A stretch of DNA of 64,000 nt from assembly GCF_018991925.1 (NCBI RefSeq), contig NW_024735554.1, positions 805,229-869,228 of the forward strand, written 5' to 3'. The notes beneath the pieces were generated by a model. That model worked only from the letters and a program-made list of their open reading frames with translations, was not told the DNA's origin and ran no database searches. Positions within the stretch are counted from its first letter, which is position 1. Every line of letters begins with the position of its first letter. The position numbers were made by a program, and so were the translations under genes. The DNA comes from Homarus americanus. Its lineage: Eukaryota; Arthropoda; Malacostraca; Decapoda; Nephropidae. Of the stretch, positions 23,955 to 34,650 are shown piece after piece.

Positions 23955-24400
23955 ATAATTGGTTTTGAGTTATGAGTTATTGGTTATTTATGAGTTATGA
24001 GTGGTGATTTTGTGGTTATGAATTATGAGTAATTAGTTATAATTTACGAGTTATTGGTTATGAGTTATTAATTATAATTCACGAGTTATTAGTTATTATT
24101 TACGGGTTATTGGTTATGAGTTGCGAGTTATTGGTTATGAGTTATTTGTTATAATTTACGAGTTATTGGTCATGAGTTGCGAGTTATTGGTTATGAGTTA
24201 TTGACTATGAGTATGGGTTATAGGTTTTGAGTCATTGGTTATAATTTATGAGTTATTGTCTATGAGTATGAGTTATTGGTTATGAGTTTATGGGTATGAG
24301 TTATAAGTTTTGGTTATTTATGAATTATTGGTCATGAGTTGATGGTTAAGAGTTATGAGTTATTGGTTATTTATAAGTAATGTTTATGAGTTATGAGTCA
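23955..24400 (+). repeat. Degenerate minisatellite of GAGTTATTGGTTAT units
   Basis: GAGTTATTGGTTAT and TATAATTTACGAGTTATTGG blocks alternate over about 450 bp with variable spacing. Confidence 0.85.
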
Positions 24401-24681
24401 ATGCATACACCAATACAAACACGCACCAATACATACAGTAATATACACAAAACAAAACATGCATACATACATCAATACAAACACGCGACATACCATGCAT
24501 ACATTTACTGAGAGCATCATATTTTGTGTTTGTGAAATATATAATACATATTTCTATCATGGTGACTGTGAGGGTTGTTATGTTTATACAGTTTAATTCT
24601 ACTCGTGTTCTCTCTATTCTACTCTACTCCCCTGAATATTAAACCCTCTCCTGACATTTGCTTTTAAATGTTGGCGTGTAG

Positions 24682-24682
<1 letters not shown>

Positions 24683-24750
<68 letters not shown>
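24683..24750. repeat. (TA)n microsatellite
   Basis: About 34 TA units. Confidence 0.97.
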
Positions 24751-24755
<5 letters not shown>

Positions 24756-25092
24756 CAAATGAAAAAACAGCGAGGAGGGGAACCAGGCAGGTAAGTAGGT
24801 AGGTAGGTAGGCAGGGTTACTGACTGCCTTGCCACATCCACTTAGCCGCTGGCCGATAGTAGTGTACTCAGAGCTCAGTCGCCCTCAACCATCCCAGTCT
24901 AGAACCTGTCTTCCGCCCCTCTCTTGGATAAATTTTGGAATGATGTTGCTGGTAGTCTTTACATGATGCTCTGCTGCTGTCAGGTACACTATATCTAATA
25001 ATTGTTTCAGGTAGACTACACAGTTGTGTTATTAAGTGATAATATACGTAGTGTCATTCATCTAACTGTGTGTAATAAGCGTACATAACTAA

Positions 25093-25604
25093 GCCTAGGC
25101 ACACATTGAGGCGCAGGCGACACAGGATACGCAGTGCAGGGTAAAGCAGGTTTTTGCGTCTAATTATTTCAAGTTCGAGACTTCACATTAGGACGCATGG
25201 GAGCACATGTGCAGGCCTCCGGGCGTAGTGGTTGAACCAGTTTTTGCTCGACACGTGGACGTGTTAGATTTTCAAGGCATAAAATCGTCGATTTTTTATA
25301 TGGCAGAGGAACAAGATGCTATTCGGAGTCAGAGGGAACTTTATGACACTAGTCATCCTGACTATATGAAATCCATGCTGAAAGATGACATATGGGATCG
25401 TATATTTGATACTCAAGTTAGAAGACGGTAAGTGTACAATATTGCTAACTGCAATTAAAATCATTATTAAAACTAATACTGAGCATGAACGTAGTTTACT
25501 TCATTAGTCAGAACATGACTCTACCACACAGCAAGACAGACTGCTGGTCAATGTGCGCACCACCCCTGCTCTGTGCTGACCTGCGTCTCAATATGCGCCT
25601 AGCC
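25093..25604. mobile_element. Short PIF/Harbinger-like element with TAA target duplication
   Basis: The left end GCCTAGGCACACATTGAGGC and the right end (complement GGCTAGGCGCATATTGAGAC) are about 80% identical inverted repeats over roughly 30 bp. Both are flanked by TAA (25090-25092 and 25605-25607), a 3-bp TWA duplication typical of PIF/Harbinger. At 512 bp it cannot encode a transposase, but it retains a MADF-like exon at 25300-25427. PIF/Harbinger elements usually carry a second, Myb/SANT- or MADF-like DNA-binding gene, so this is inferred to be an internally deleted derivative. Confidence 0.65.
25300..25427 (+). pseudogene. MADF-like N-terminal exon inside the Harbinger-like element
   Basis: From ATG at 25300 the frame reads MAEEQDAIRSQRELYD, then TSHPDYMKSMLKDDIWDRI. 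The spacing of the Leu-Tyr-Asp, His-Pro-Asp-Tyr and Trp residues matches the first half of a MADF (Adf-1-like) DNA-binding domain. It ends at a good splice donor, CG/GTAAGT, at 25428, phase 2. Only about 175 bp of the element remain after it, and no second exon is visible, so the domain is incomplete. The frame is open upstream to 25207 but that part does not look like MADF. It could instead be a captured host exon. Confidence 0.55.
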
Positions 25605-25607
25605 TAA

Positions 25608-26479
25608 GGTTTAAGTTAGCTTCTGCAATTGCCACGAGGCGGATATTTAAATTTTGTCCTTGGGAGAACATGGATAGTTGATACATCTCTCTTCAGCCTA
25701 ACTTAGGGGCGTGACACTAATAGCCTCACCTTTTATGTTCGTAGATGAAACCCTCACCATCACCCTGGTATACAAGTGCAAGTTTAGGATAGCTTCGGAT
25801 ATCATTGAACGTATCTGAAAAATTTTACAATCTTTAAGAGCTCCTGTAGTTATAAGTGCGTATAGTGGATCACATTAAATAGAAACTACATATTAATAGA
25901 GATCAAGTTCCTGTGGCGCCAAGGCCATTAACCAGTATACAAGGTCACTAACATCAGTATTCACCTCTTGTGTCCTTCCTGGCACTTGCAGATCCCGAAA
26001 ATGGAAGCTATTAACGCCCCTCTTACTCCCACGTGTCGGCTAAAACGTGTCTCGCAGTTAACTCGTGCAGCGGGTGGTGGCTACGTCGACCCCATTCAAG
26101 ACAAGACGGCTTTAGGGAGGAAGGAACAATGGCCAAGTGTACAGTGAAGCTTTTACTTCTCATAAAATTATCCAGGTGATGCAGAAAGTGATGGAATTAT
26201 TAGAATGGTGTTGGAATCTTTACTAATCAATAAAATTATCAACTCAAGTGTATCAGAGGGAAAAGTCCAATGTGTATCATAACTTCCTGGTCACACAACT
26301 GTATCTAAGTGGCCAGGTCAAATCCCTTGAATAGTTTATTAACAACCTGACCCCATCATCTTAGATTACAAGGTGTGGTCAGCTCTCAGGAAAATTAATC
26401 TGTGTAAGGAGATCATTCTGGTACACTCTGGATCATAAAAAGGAAGAATGATTAACCCAAATTAATATACACACGTGAA

Positions 26480-26482
<3 letters not shown>
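25608..26482. other. Unique DNA without recognisable genes
   Basis: Nothing recognisable. Confidence 0.4.

Positions 26483-26546
<64 letters not shown>
26483..26546 (+). repeat. (GT)n microsatellite
   Basis: About 31 uninterrupted GT units. Confidence 0.97.
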
Positions 26547-26547
<1 letters not shown>

Positions 26548-27256
26548 GTCTGGTTGAGAGATTAGGGGCACAAAACATCTTACCTTCCCTGTCCATTCTC
26601 ATCAAAAACATCCTGCCAATTTGATTCTTACTTCACTATGACACTGAATTTAATTCCACGTTTTCACCAGTAGGAATAATTCGGTTTTGTTCAGTTATGT
26701 TATCAGGGCCTGATCCAGACCTCAAATGTAACTGATGCAATCTTTCAGCTCTTTTAATCGTAGGCCGGTTAAAACAGATTTCCAAAAGTCTACGGAATTT
26801 GTACACATTCCACAACGTCGTGTTTTTAATAAATAATTAATTAATATTTACTTGGATAAATATATGTTTAGCCAGACATTTCAGGCTATATTTTGTCATA
26901 AAATAAAACGAAGTAAGAAACTATACTTATATACAGTACGTAACATTTTATTGATTTACGCCCTATAACTACTGTATGTACAATACGTATACAGACACCG
27001 ACATATACAAACACACGCACACGCATCAGTAAACGTTAAATGTATGTATAGTTGGAGTCTTTGGGGACATTTCCTTGAGATGTGAACCCCAAGAATATCG
27101 GAGCGTGAATCCGAAGCCTCTAAGGTACTCGGTGATTGTCTTAAAGTTTACAGTAGCAGACATAAGTGAATGTAATATTACATTATTATACAGTAGAGTA
27201 CGTTACTAGGTATTGAGACGGATAATAATAAATATGCTGGCTACATTTTCAGCCAG
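26547..27256. other. Unique DNA without recognisable genes
   Basis: AT-rich; no ORF of note. Confidence 0.4.
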
Positions 27257-27331
27257 GGAGCTTTATGGTCAGATAATGGAGACGACTCTTGGGGTGCTGA
27301 CGGCTGCCAGATCAAGTACTTGATTATCCAA
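27257..27331 (+). repeat. 75-bp direct repeat, copy 1
   Basis: Identical to 28764-28838 at all but two positions (one T/C within GACTCTTGGGG, one C/T within TTATCCAA). It includes the perfect 14-bp palindrome ATCAAGTACTTGAT and, nearer its start, TTATGGTCAGATAATGG. Flanking sequence differs at once on both sides. Identity unknown: short SINE, terminal repeat of a 1.5 kb element, or a functional motif. Confidence 0.85.
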
Positions 27332-28200
27332 ACGAAATATCCCTTTTGTTTAAACATTTTTAGACAATTTAAGTGCTTTCTAATTAAAGTTCACTATGTT
27401 ATAAGTTCCTTAATATAGCTAGACTACTATTATCCATTCATGTAACGTTGAGTGAATAATATCCGCCTTACAATAGACAATATAAGTTGAAACAGTAATT
27501 TGGATGGTTACACAGTATAAATCTACCACTTTATTTCATTGATATGAAATCGTCAAGCACAATGTAAGAGACGTTAGAAAAAAAGCTTATAGTAGTAGGC
27601 TTTATGGAGTGTAGTGTGGTGTCTCTGATTCTGAGACAAGTCCATAGCCTGGTCAGTGGCATTTCTGTCAACTCACAGAATTTACTACCTGTTTACCAAA
27701 TATCATTTATACAATAGGAGAAGCATCATCTCTGATTATTAAACACATATTTACATCATTGATACGATATAGCATACAAGAAACTTATTTTAATTTTATT
27801 TCTCTTCAGACAAATGCACATTTCATCATGACTCAGGTTTGGCCCAAAGTTGACATGTAGAACATGACTTATGTTCACATACTATAGCAGACAGGATTTA
27901 ATGTTTTATTTGTTTATCTCAATGACACTACAACCAAACATAAGTATCAGAATTCAGAGATTAAGTATTTCTTACTTAACACAACAGTATGACGGAGCAA
28001 CTGTCCCCTTAACGCTATACAGCAAACAGGAGATAGAAGTCATTGCAACAGTTAGTACTGTTGTCGACTGGTTTATCATTGCCATTCACACATTAATGTT
28101 ATTTATAATAAACGAAGTTTGCCAACTTCCTCGGTATTTTTTTATTACAAATGGCAGTTTAATAATGTGATGCTTATGTAAATAGAATCAAGTACAGGTA
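27332..28200. other. AT-rich DNA between the 75-bp direct repeats
   Basis: A 99-codon plus-strand ORF (27871-28170) is the longest. It has no recognisable domain and no splice context. Confidence 0.35.
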
Positions 28201-28342
28201 CAGTCACAGACAAAAGTTCGCTCCCCGCTGTGAAACTAAGTCACGGGAACGTGTCTCCCAACTGACTTACCCGAACTGTTGTATCTCGTTTGGGGTCGAT
28301 GCTGCATCATTTTGGGAGGGAGCGAACTTTTGACCCCGACTG
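28201..28342. mobile_element. 142-bp Tc1-type MITE with TA duplication
   Basis: It starts CAGTCACAGACAAAAGTTCG and ends GAACTTTTGACCCCGACTG; the arms pair over 27 bp with a few mismatches. TA flanks both ends (28199-28200, 28343-28344). CAGT ends with AAAAGTT are typical of Tc1 elements. Non-coding. Confidence 0.8.
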
Positions 28343-28763
28343 TACATCTATTATTTATTGGGTCATGAAAGTCAACCTGTTATAAAAGCACACCATACTG
28401 AGACTTCAGCCCGTTCCCCTATCACCCCTAGATTACATGAGAGTTGCATAAAAAATGCATAAAATAGCTCAGACCTTTCGCACAAGATGGGAATTCCACC
28501 CTAATATGAGGTAACACATTCTAAGCATACTTTGTGTTTTGCCCTATGTATTTATATCCTTGTTTAATAACTTTTGCATTGTAACTGCACAATCAACTCC
28601 TAAAACCTCTCCTCTTCAGCACCTATAACCCGCCAACCCCTAACACTGGCTTTGGCTTCGGATTCACGAGTCGATACTCTCAGGGTTCACACCTCACTGA
28701 GAGGGTGGATTGACAATGCTTAAGTGTACTAGTCGGAAATGTCCTTAACTGTATATAGTAAGA

Positions 28764-28838
28764 GGAGCTTTATGGTCAGATAATGGAGACGACTCTCGGG
28801 GTGCTGACGGCTGCCAGATCAAGTACTTGATTATCTAA
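28764..28838 (+). repeat. 75-bp direct repeat, copy 2
   Basis: 73 of 75 bases match 27257-27331. It lies 1507 bp downstream in the same orientation and about 20 bp before the CR1-like LINE fragment. Confidence 0.85.
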
Positions 28839-28859
28839 GATAATTATAATTATGTCATA

Positions 28860-29649
28860 ATCCTATGGGGATCTGTCTTAGCAAACTTGCTCACAAATCC
28901 GATTGGAGTAACGTCACTAGTGGAGTACCCCAAGGCTCAGTACTTGGACCATTATTATTTATTATATACATAAACGACATAGATATCGGCGTAGACAGCA
29001 ACATAAGTAAATTTGCAGAGGCACTAAAATAGGGCGTGTAATTAAATCTGATGAGGACTCCGCTAAACTAGAGGAAGATCGAAGCAAATTTTGCGAATGG
29101 GCTGAAAAAGGGCAGATGAAATTTAATGTGGACAAATGTAATGTACTTAGTCTAGGAGATGTAAACAGAGAAACCAGATATCAGATGAACAACGTTGTTA
29201 TAGAGAAATCTGACTGTGCGAAAGATTTAGGGGTAATGATAAGTAGGAATTTTAAACCAAGTAAACAATGTGTATTTGCTCGAAACAAGGCCAACAAAGT
29301 ACTTGGGTTCATACAAAGGAGTGTTGGTTACAAGACTAGCGAAGCCATCCTAAAACTATATCGTGCGCTTGTGAGACCTCACTTGGATTACGCAGTTCAA
29401 TGCTGGTCACTGTACTACAGAATGAATATAAAATCTCTAGAAAGAATTCAGAGGGGAATGGCAAAACTAAACCCGGGCATTAGGAACCTTGAGTACAGAG
29501 ACAGGTTAAAGCATCTTAATTTGCACTCCCTCGAGAGACGTAGAGTGAGGGGCGATTTGATCGAGGTGTATAAATGGAAGTCAGGGCTAAACAAAGGTGA
29601 CATTACAAAGGTACTCAAACTTTCCAACCAGGCGCGAACTTGTATTTGA
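28860..29649 (+). mobile_element. CR1-like LINE fragment: RT palm and thumb
   Basis: First frame: [19 protein letters not shown] (motif B) and [10 protein letters not shown], to a stop at 29030-29032. The second frame (29116-29649) has MKFNVDKCNVLSLG, then AKDLGVMISRNFKPSKQ, LYRALVRPHLDYAVQ and HLNLHSLERRRVRGDLIEVY. The catalytic block, normally FADD here, reads FAEALK because of a small deletion near 29018, which also shifts the frame, so the enzyme is dead. It stops at GCGCGAACTTG, near the point from which the 3' piece at 19929 continues in the same family. Truncated at both ends. Confidence 0.8.
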
Positions 29650-30335
29650 TCAATTATTTGGCTAACTTTAAGATAATTTTATTGACCATAGACAGATTTT
29701 TTCGCTTCAACCCCCTCCTCCTCAGTATACAAGGGGTTTAAAAGGACCAATCACCTTTCCTTCACATACAATAGAGACACTAATTATATATAAAAGATAA
29801 GGTAAAACAAACAAAAATGGCAAAAATGAAAAAAATAATAATTCAGCTGGATTCCACAAAAAAAAAAACTTGGATTATTCCCTCCGTTGTATCATCAATA
29901 ATTTGCTCCGCAGGGGAAGGTGAAAGAGCCGCGGTCAATGAACCCTGAATCCATCTCCTGCGTCCATAACAACAACCAGTGAACGTTGAATCAATACTAA
30001 CTGCTACTGTATATCTAAACTCCTGTCAACAGTGTATTGCCAATTAGTAACACAGAGACAATATTATGTAAATCAGGTATGAAACAGACAGTAGGTGAAC
30101 TTAAATTAGCGGTCCTCATAATCTCTTGAAGTCATCCCTGTGTATGTGCAGGTCTGTGTTCCTCATAGCCTCGGTCACTCACAGTTGAAGACTGAGCGTT
30201 TTACCTCACCCCGGAATGCGCGTGTATAAGCGTGTATTTATAGTGACCTTTTACGATAAATATTTAAAATTTTCTAACATCTTCTCTGAAGTGATAATGC
30301 CTTGAAATCATTTGCATTTTGACAGTTCTGATATT
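29650..30335. other. Unique DNA without recognisable genes
   Basis: A poly-A run at 29859-29870 and no ORF of note. Confidence 0.4.
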
Positions 30336-30711
30336 TATCATTATTTTAGATAATAACAGGTCTGCTTACCAAATGAGACCACATTTAGTTTGAAATTTCA
30401 ATGAACCAATCAGCTATTAGTATAGAAGAGGAGTGTGGCTTATGGGCCAGGTTAGCGTGGAAATGTTATAATACACAAGACCCTGTGTGTGTGTGTGTGT
30501 CTGTGTGTGTGTGTGTGTGTGTGACAAGGGAGAAATGTTCTCTCAGGTGGTAAAATTCAAGTTTACTCAGGAAAGACACCAAGTTGTTATTGGACTATCC
30601 AGCAGGTGAGCTTCAGTATTTTTCTGCGGTTATCAGTGAGGTTGACGGCGGCCGAGTCTCGCCCACCAACACAACTTCTCTCGTATCAACTTGTGGCTCA
30701 ACTCCCTCCCT
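30336..30711 (+). repeat. Dispersed repeat, arm 1 of an inverted pair (partner 49907-50268)
   Basis: Nearly the whole 376 bp reappears in reverse complement at 49907-50268. Shared landmarks are GCTTACCAAATGAGACCACA, ACCAATCAGCTATTAGTATA, AGTTTACTCAGGAAAGACAC and CAACTCCCTCCCT. Main differences are the length of an internal (TG)n (30485-30522) and a few substitutions. At 30711 the copies diverge; at the other end the partner runs into an N gap. No coding capacity is evident. Confidence 0.88.
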
Positions 30712-30761
30712 GGCCCAGCCAGTTGCTCACTTAAACTGATCACTTGGGTATGGAAGTGCTT

Positions 30762-30905
30762 TTTTTTTTATTGGGAATTAGCCCACCCGGGCACAAATCA
30801 AACGACCCACAACGGGGCCTTGGGCGGGGGGGGGGGCGAAAAAAAGAACAGAAATAAATTTAAAATATAGAAAAAAAAGGTTATACTGTGTTAATGTACA
30901 TCAGG
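30762..30905 (-). mobile_element. Jockey-like LINE 3' UTR fragment
   Basis: In reverse complement it matches the 3' end of the LINE at 51706-53590 from just after its stop codon (ACAGTATAACC-type sequence) through TCGTTTG and GTGCCCGGGTGGGC to the A-rich tail. A G-run of about ten bases replaces the CCCCCC of other copies. 5' truncated to the UTR only. Confidence 0.8.
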
Positions 30906-30974
30906 AGGAGGGTTTCTATTTACTGGGGTTGGCGTCTCTTGGTGCCGCAGTAGGTGATTGGTGTTTTGGTAGAG

Positions 30975-32222
30975 TTAGTTTGTCTAACTGTCTCTGTCCG
31001 TCTGTCTCTCAGTCTCTGTCTGTCTTTGTATCTCTGTTTGTCTGTCCGTCAGTCTGTCTCTGTCTGCCAGTCTATTTTTACAATGTCTGTCACTGTCTGT
31101 CTGTGTCTGTGTTTGTCTCGTTCTGTCTCAGCCTCTCTGTCTCAGCCTCTCTGTCTTTCCACTGTGTCGGTCACTGGCTGTCTGTTCTGTCTCTCTATCT
31201 GTCTGTCTGTTTTTTGTTGAAAGGAGTTGTTGAGTTAGGTTGTTTTTATTGAGAGGGTTGTCGCTGAGGTTGGGTATAGAGAATTGTAAGTATTTCTGTG
31301 CGGCTTTGTCTGGGGGGGGGGTGTTGCTGTGTTTGGAGGTTGGTTGGTATTTTATCTCATTGTATTTATTTATTATTTTATTTTATTTTTTATTTTTTTA
31401 TTTATTAATTAATTTATTTATTTTTGTTTTGTTAATTATTTATTTATTTTTTGTTGGGGGGCGGGGGGTGGGGGGGCGGTGGTCGGGTATGTTGATTTAT
31501 AGGATAGGATTCCTTAGGGAGGATTTGTAGACAGACAGACAAACAGAGACAGTTAGAAAAACAGACAGACGGACGGACACAGACAGACAGACATTAAACA
31601 GACAGACACACAGAAACAGACAGAAACCGTCAGACAAACGGACAAACACACCGAAAGACACAGACAGAAAAAGACATACAGACAGACAAACAGACGAGCG
31701 GAGACAGACAGACAGTCAGAGGCAGACAGGGAGAGACAGACAATCTTGGCTAATAACTCAAGATAAAGAAGGAATTGCCGTAAATAAGAAGGTCCGGCGC
31801 TCTTCTCAGGCTCGACCGCTGTCACCCAAACTGAAACAGACAAAACATGACTCACCACGTAACCATAACAACTTGTAGGAATCTCTCTGTCTGTCTGTTG
31901 GTCTGTGTCATGTCTGTCTGTTGGTCTCTGTCTGTGTGTCTCAGTCTCTGTCTGTCTTTATATCTCAATCTCTGTCTGTGTGTCTCTGTGTCCGTTTCTA
32001 TCTGTCTGCCTGTCTGTCTGTTTGTCGCAGACACAAGCAGACAACTGACAGACAGACAGACGGAGAAATAGAGGGACAGACAGAAACAGAGACGGCGACA
32101 TAGACTAACATATAGACGAAAGAGACAGACAGACAGAAAAACAGAGGCAGAAAATCAGAAAGACAGACAGATCGATATTGTGAGACAGACTGGCAGAAAC
32201 ATTCAGACACAGAGACACAGAT
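30975..32222. repeat. Alternating (CTGT)n and (CAGA)n blocks
   Basis: Plus strand: CTGT-rich at 30975-31215, CAGA-rich at 31526-31742, CTGT-rich at 31883-32025, CAGA-rich at 32036-32222. The blocks are reverse complements and could pair. ORFs rich in Ser/Val/Cys/Leu are by-products. Between the first two, 31295-31480 is T/G-rich low-complexity DNA. Confidence 0.85.
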
Positions 32223-33110
32223 AGATGGGGGATGGGGGGATTCCACACCCTTCCCAGTCGGGGGTCCTGATACCTTCCGTTGCCAACTACCGGATGGTGC
32301 CATTCTCCACCTCCCAGGATGGGTGTGGATGGGGGATGGGGGGATTCCACACCCTTCCCGGTGGGTCCTGATACCTTCCGTTGCCAACTACCGGATGGTG
32401 CCATTCTCCACCTCCCAGGATGGGTGTGGATGGGGGATGGGGGGATTCCACACCCTTCCCAGTAGGTGGGTCCTGATACCTTACCGTACACCACCCTACA
32501 CCACCATACCCCATACTACACTACCCACTACACCCCCACTACACCACCATACCCCACACTACACCACCCTACACACACACTTCCCAGTCGGTGGGTCCTG
32601 ATACCTTACCGTACACCACCATACCCCATACTACACCACTACACCCTCACTACACCACCATACCCCACACTACACCACCCACTACACCACCCTACACACA
32701 CACTTCCCAGTCGGTGGGTCCTGATACCTTACCGTACACCACCCTACACCACCATACCCCATACTACACCACCCACTACACCCTCACTACACCACCATAC
32801 CCCACACTACACCACCCTACACATACACTTCCCAGTCGGTGGGTCCTGATACCTTCTGTCGGCGCCTGACGGATTGTACCATTCTCCACTTCCTGGGAAG
32901 GATGTGGATTCCCTCTCCTCATCCCCCACTCCCCATCATCCCTCTCACCCCACCCACCCCTTCATCCTCTCACCCTTCCCAGTCGGTGGTTCTTGGTACC
33001 TCCCAGGATGGGTGAGAGGATGATGGGTGTGGGTGGGTGGTTATAGTCGGGATGTCCTACACCCCCAATACACCACCCTACACCACCCTACCCAACACTA
33101 CCCTATTTTA
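32223..33110 (+). repeat. Complex satellite with 104- and 124-bp higher-order units
   Basis: The core CTTCCCAGTCGGTGGGTCCT recurs near 32249, 32357, 32456, 32580, 32704, 32828 and 32978. The first three units carry GATGGTGCCATTCTCCACCT and are about 104 bp apart. The next three are 124 bp apart and filled with ACACCACC-type tracts. The last unit is diverged and resembles 33565-33690. ORFs on both strands are by-products. Confidence 0.88.
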
Positions 33111-33239
33111 TGACGTATTATTTGTGCTGTCTCAATTCTGATGTTGTTGACAAATGACCAGGAATTACAGTAATTATAAATGTTCTAATTATTATTCTCA
33201 ATTATATTAATCATTTAAGTTAAAAAAAACACCAAAAGA

Positions 33240-33408
33240 ATCGAACGACCCACCGCAACGCAACGAACCCAACGACCCACCGCAACGAACCCAACGACCC
33301 AACGCAACGACGACCCAACGACCCAACGCAACGAACCCAACGACCCACAACGCAACGAACCCAACGACCCAACGCAACGAACCCAACGACCCAACGCAAC
33401 GACCCACT
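33240..33408 (+). repeat. Minisatellite of AACGACCCAACGC units
   Basis: Overlapping ACCCAACGACCC and CGCAACGA blocks over about 170 bp. Confidence 0.88.
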
Positions 33409-33409
33409 A

Positions 33410-33525
33410 CACTTTTTTTTCGTTTTTTTATTTTTTTATTTTTATTTTTTTTATTTATTTATTTTTTTTTATTTTTTTTTATTTTTTATTTTTTATTTTT
33501 TTTATATATATTTTTTATTTTTTTA
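33410..33525 (+). repeat. T-rich low-complexity tract
   Basis: T runs interrupted by single A bases. It directly follows the AACGACCC array and precedes another copy of the 32-kb satellite unit. Confidence 0.95.
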
Positions 33526-33539
33526 GCACACCACCCACT

Positions 33540-33690
33540 ACACCCACCCCTTCATCCTCTCACCCTTCCCAGTCAGTGGTTCTTGGTACCTTCTGTTGTT
33601 GGCTGACGGATGGTACCATTCCCCACCTCCCAGGATGGGTGAGAGGATGATGGGTGGGGGTTATAGACGGGATGTCCTACCCTACCTAAC
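33540..33690 (+). repeat. Diverged copy of the 32.2-33.1 kb satellite unit
   Basis: CTTCCCAGTCAGTGGTTCTT, CACCTCCCAGGATGGGTGAG and GACGGGATGTCCTACCC match 32977-33065 in order. The 32.98-kb copy lacks about 50 bp that are present here. Confidence 0.75.
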
Positions 33691-33964
33691 CTACACCTAC
33701 CCGAGAGTTTAGTTAATAAGTGATGAACTGGCTTGGCCTTGCCTCGATCTAGGACTGGAGGAGCTAGATAGAGGTACTTACTTCGTCGTGTCACAGGCAG
33801 GGGAATTACTATCGACTTTTTGGAAGGTCTATTTATGTTACATTAGCTGTTTTTCCTGTTTTTCTTTAATAATTCATATATTTACGCAGTCAACCTCCAA
33901 AAGTAGACGTTTATTAACACAGAGATATAATGGGGCACTCCGTACAACATTCAAGCTATGTGGG

Positions 33965-34285
33965 CGTGTATGACTTGTCTTCTTGTGTACATGACTCTCG
34001 GGTGTGTGTGTGCGTGTATGACTGTCTTGTGCATATGACTGCCATGTATGTGTGTGTATGACTGTCTTGTGCATATGACTGCCATGTATGTGTGTGTATG
34101 ACTATCTTGTTGTGTACATGACTGTCGTGTGTGTGTGTATGACTGTCTTGTGCACATGACTGCCATGTATGTGTGTGTATGACTTTCTTGTTGTGTACAT
34201 GACTGTCGTTTGTGTGCGTGTAAGACTGTCTTGTGCATATGACTGCCATGTATGTGTGTGTATGACTATCTTGTGTATATGTCTG
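33965..34285 (+). repeat. 40-bp minisatellite, about 8 copies
   Basis: GACTGCCATGTATGTGTGTG recurs at about 34037, 34077, 34160 and 34240, and related GACTGTCGTGTG units fill the gaps, giving a 40-bp period. The His/Thr-rich minus-strand ORFs are by-products. Confidence 0.9.
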
Positions 34286-34565
34286 TTGGATTCTCAAGCC
34301 TTTGTCCACTAAATTCCCTCACCTAAACCTTCTCCATTACCACACCCCTCATCCCCCACCCTCCACCCTCACCCCGCCAACCCCCATCCCCCACCCTCAC
34401 TCCCCCCACCCTTACCCCCAAATGGTGAATTCATCTACTGTAAGTCACTCTTTTAAATTGGGGCATTAAAAAAACAAAAAAGCGTCAAAACAATAGAGAC
34501 TCGACCGGCTCACTACCTACCATGTTGATTGCCCGCACAAGATGGACGAACAGACAGAATCTCAT

Positions 34566-34650
34566 AAAAATAAAGTTCTTTTTTTTCGCCCCCCAGGCTC
34601 CGTTGTGGGTCGTTTGACCTGTGCCCGGGTTGGCTAATTCCCGTAAAAAA
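34566..34650 (+). mobile_element. Jockey-like LINE 3' UTR fragment
   Basis: TTTTTTTCGCCCCCCAGGCT followed by TTGTGGGTCGTTTGACCTGT and CTAATTCCCGTAAAAAAA matches 53523-53590 almost base for base. Only the last 80 bp or so of the element are present. Confidence 0.85.

Noticed and set aside
31553..32514. Several Ser/Val/Cys- or His-rich ORFs of 60-129 codons
   Set aside because: They arise from CTGT/CAGA and satellite DNA and overlap on both strands.
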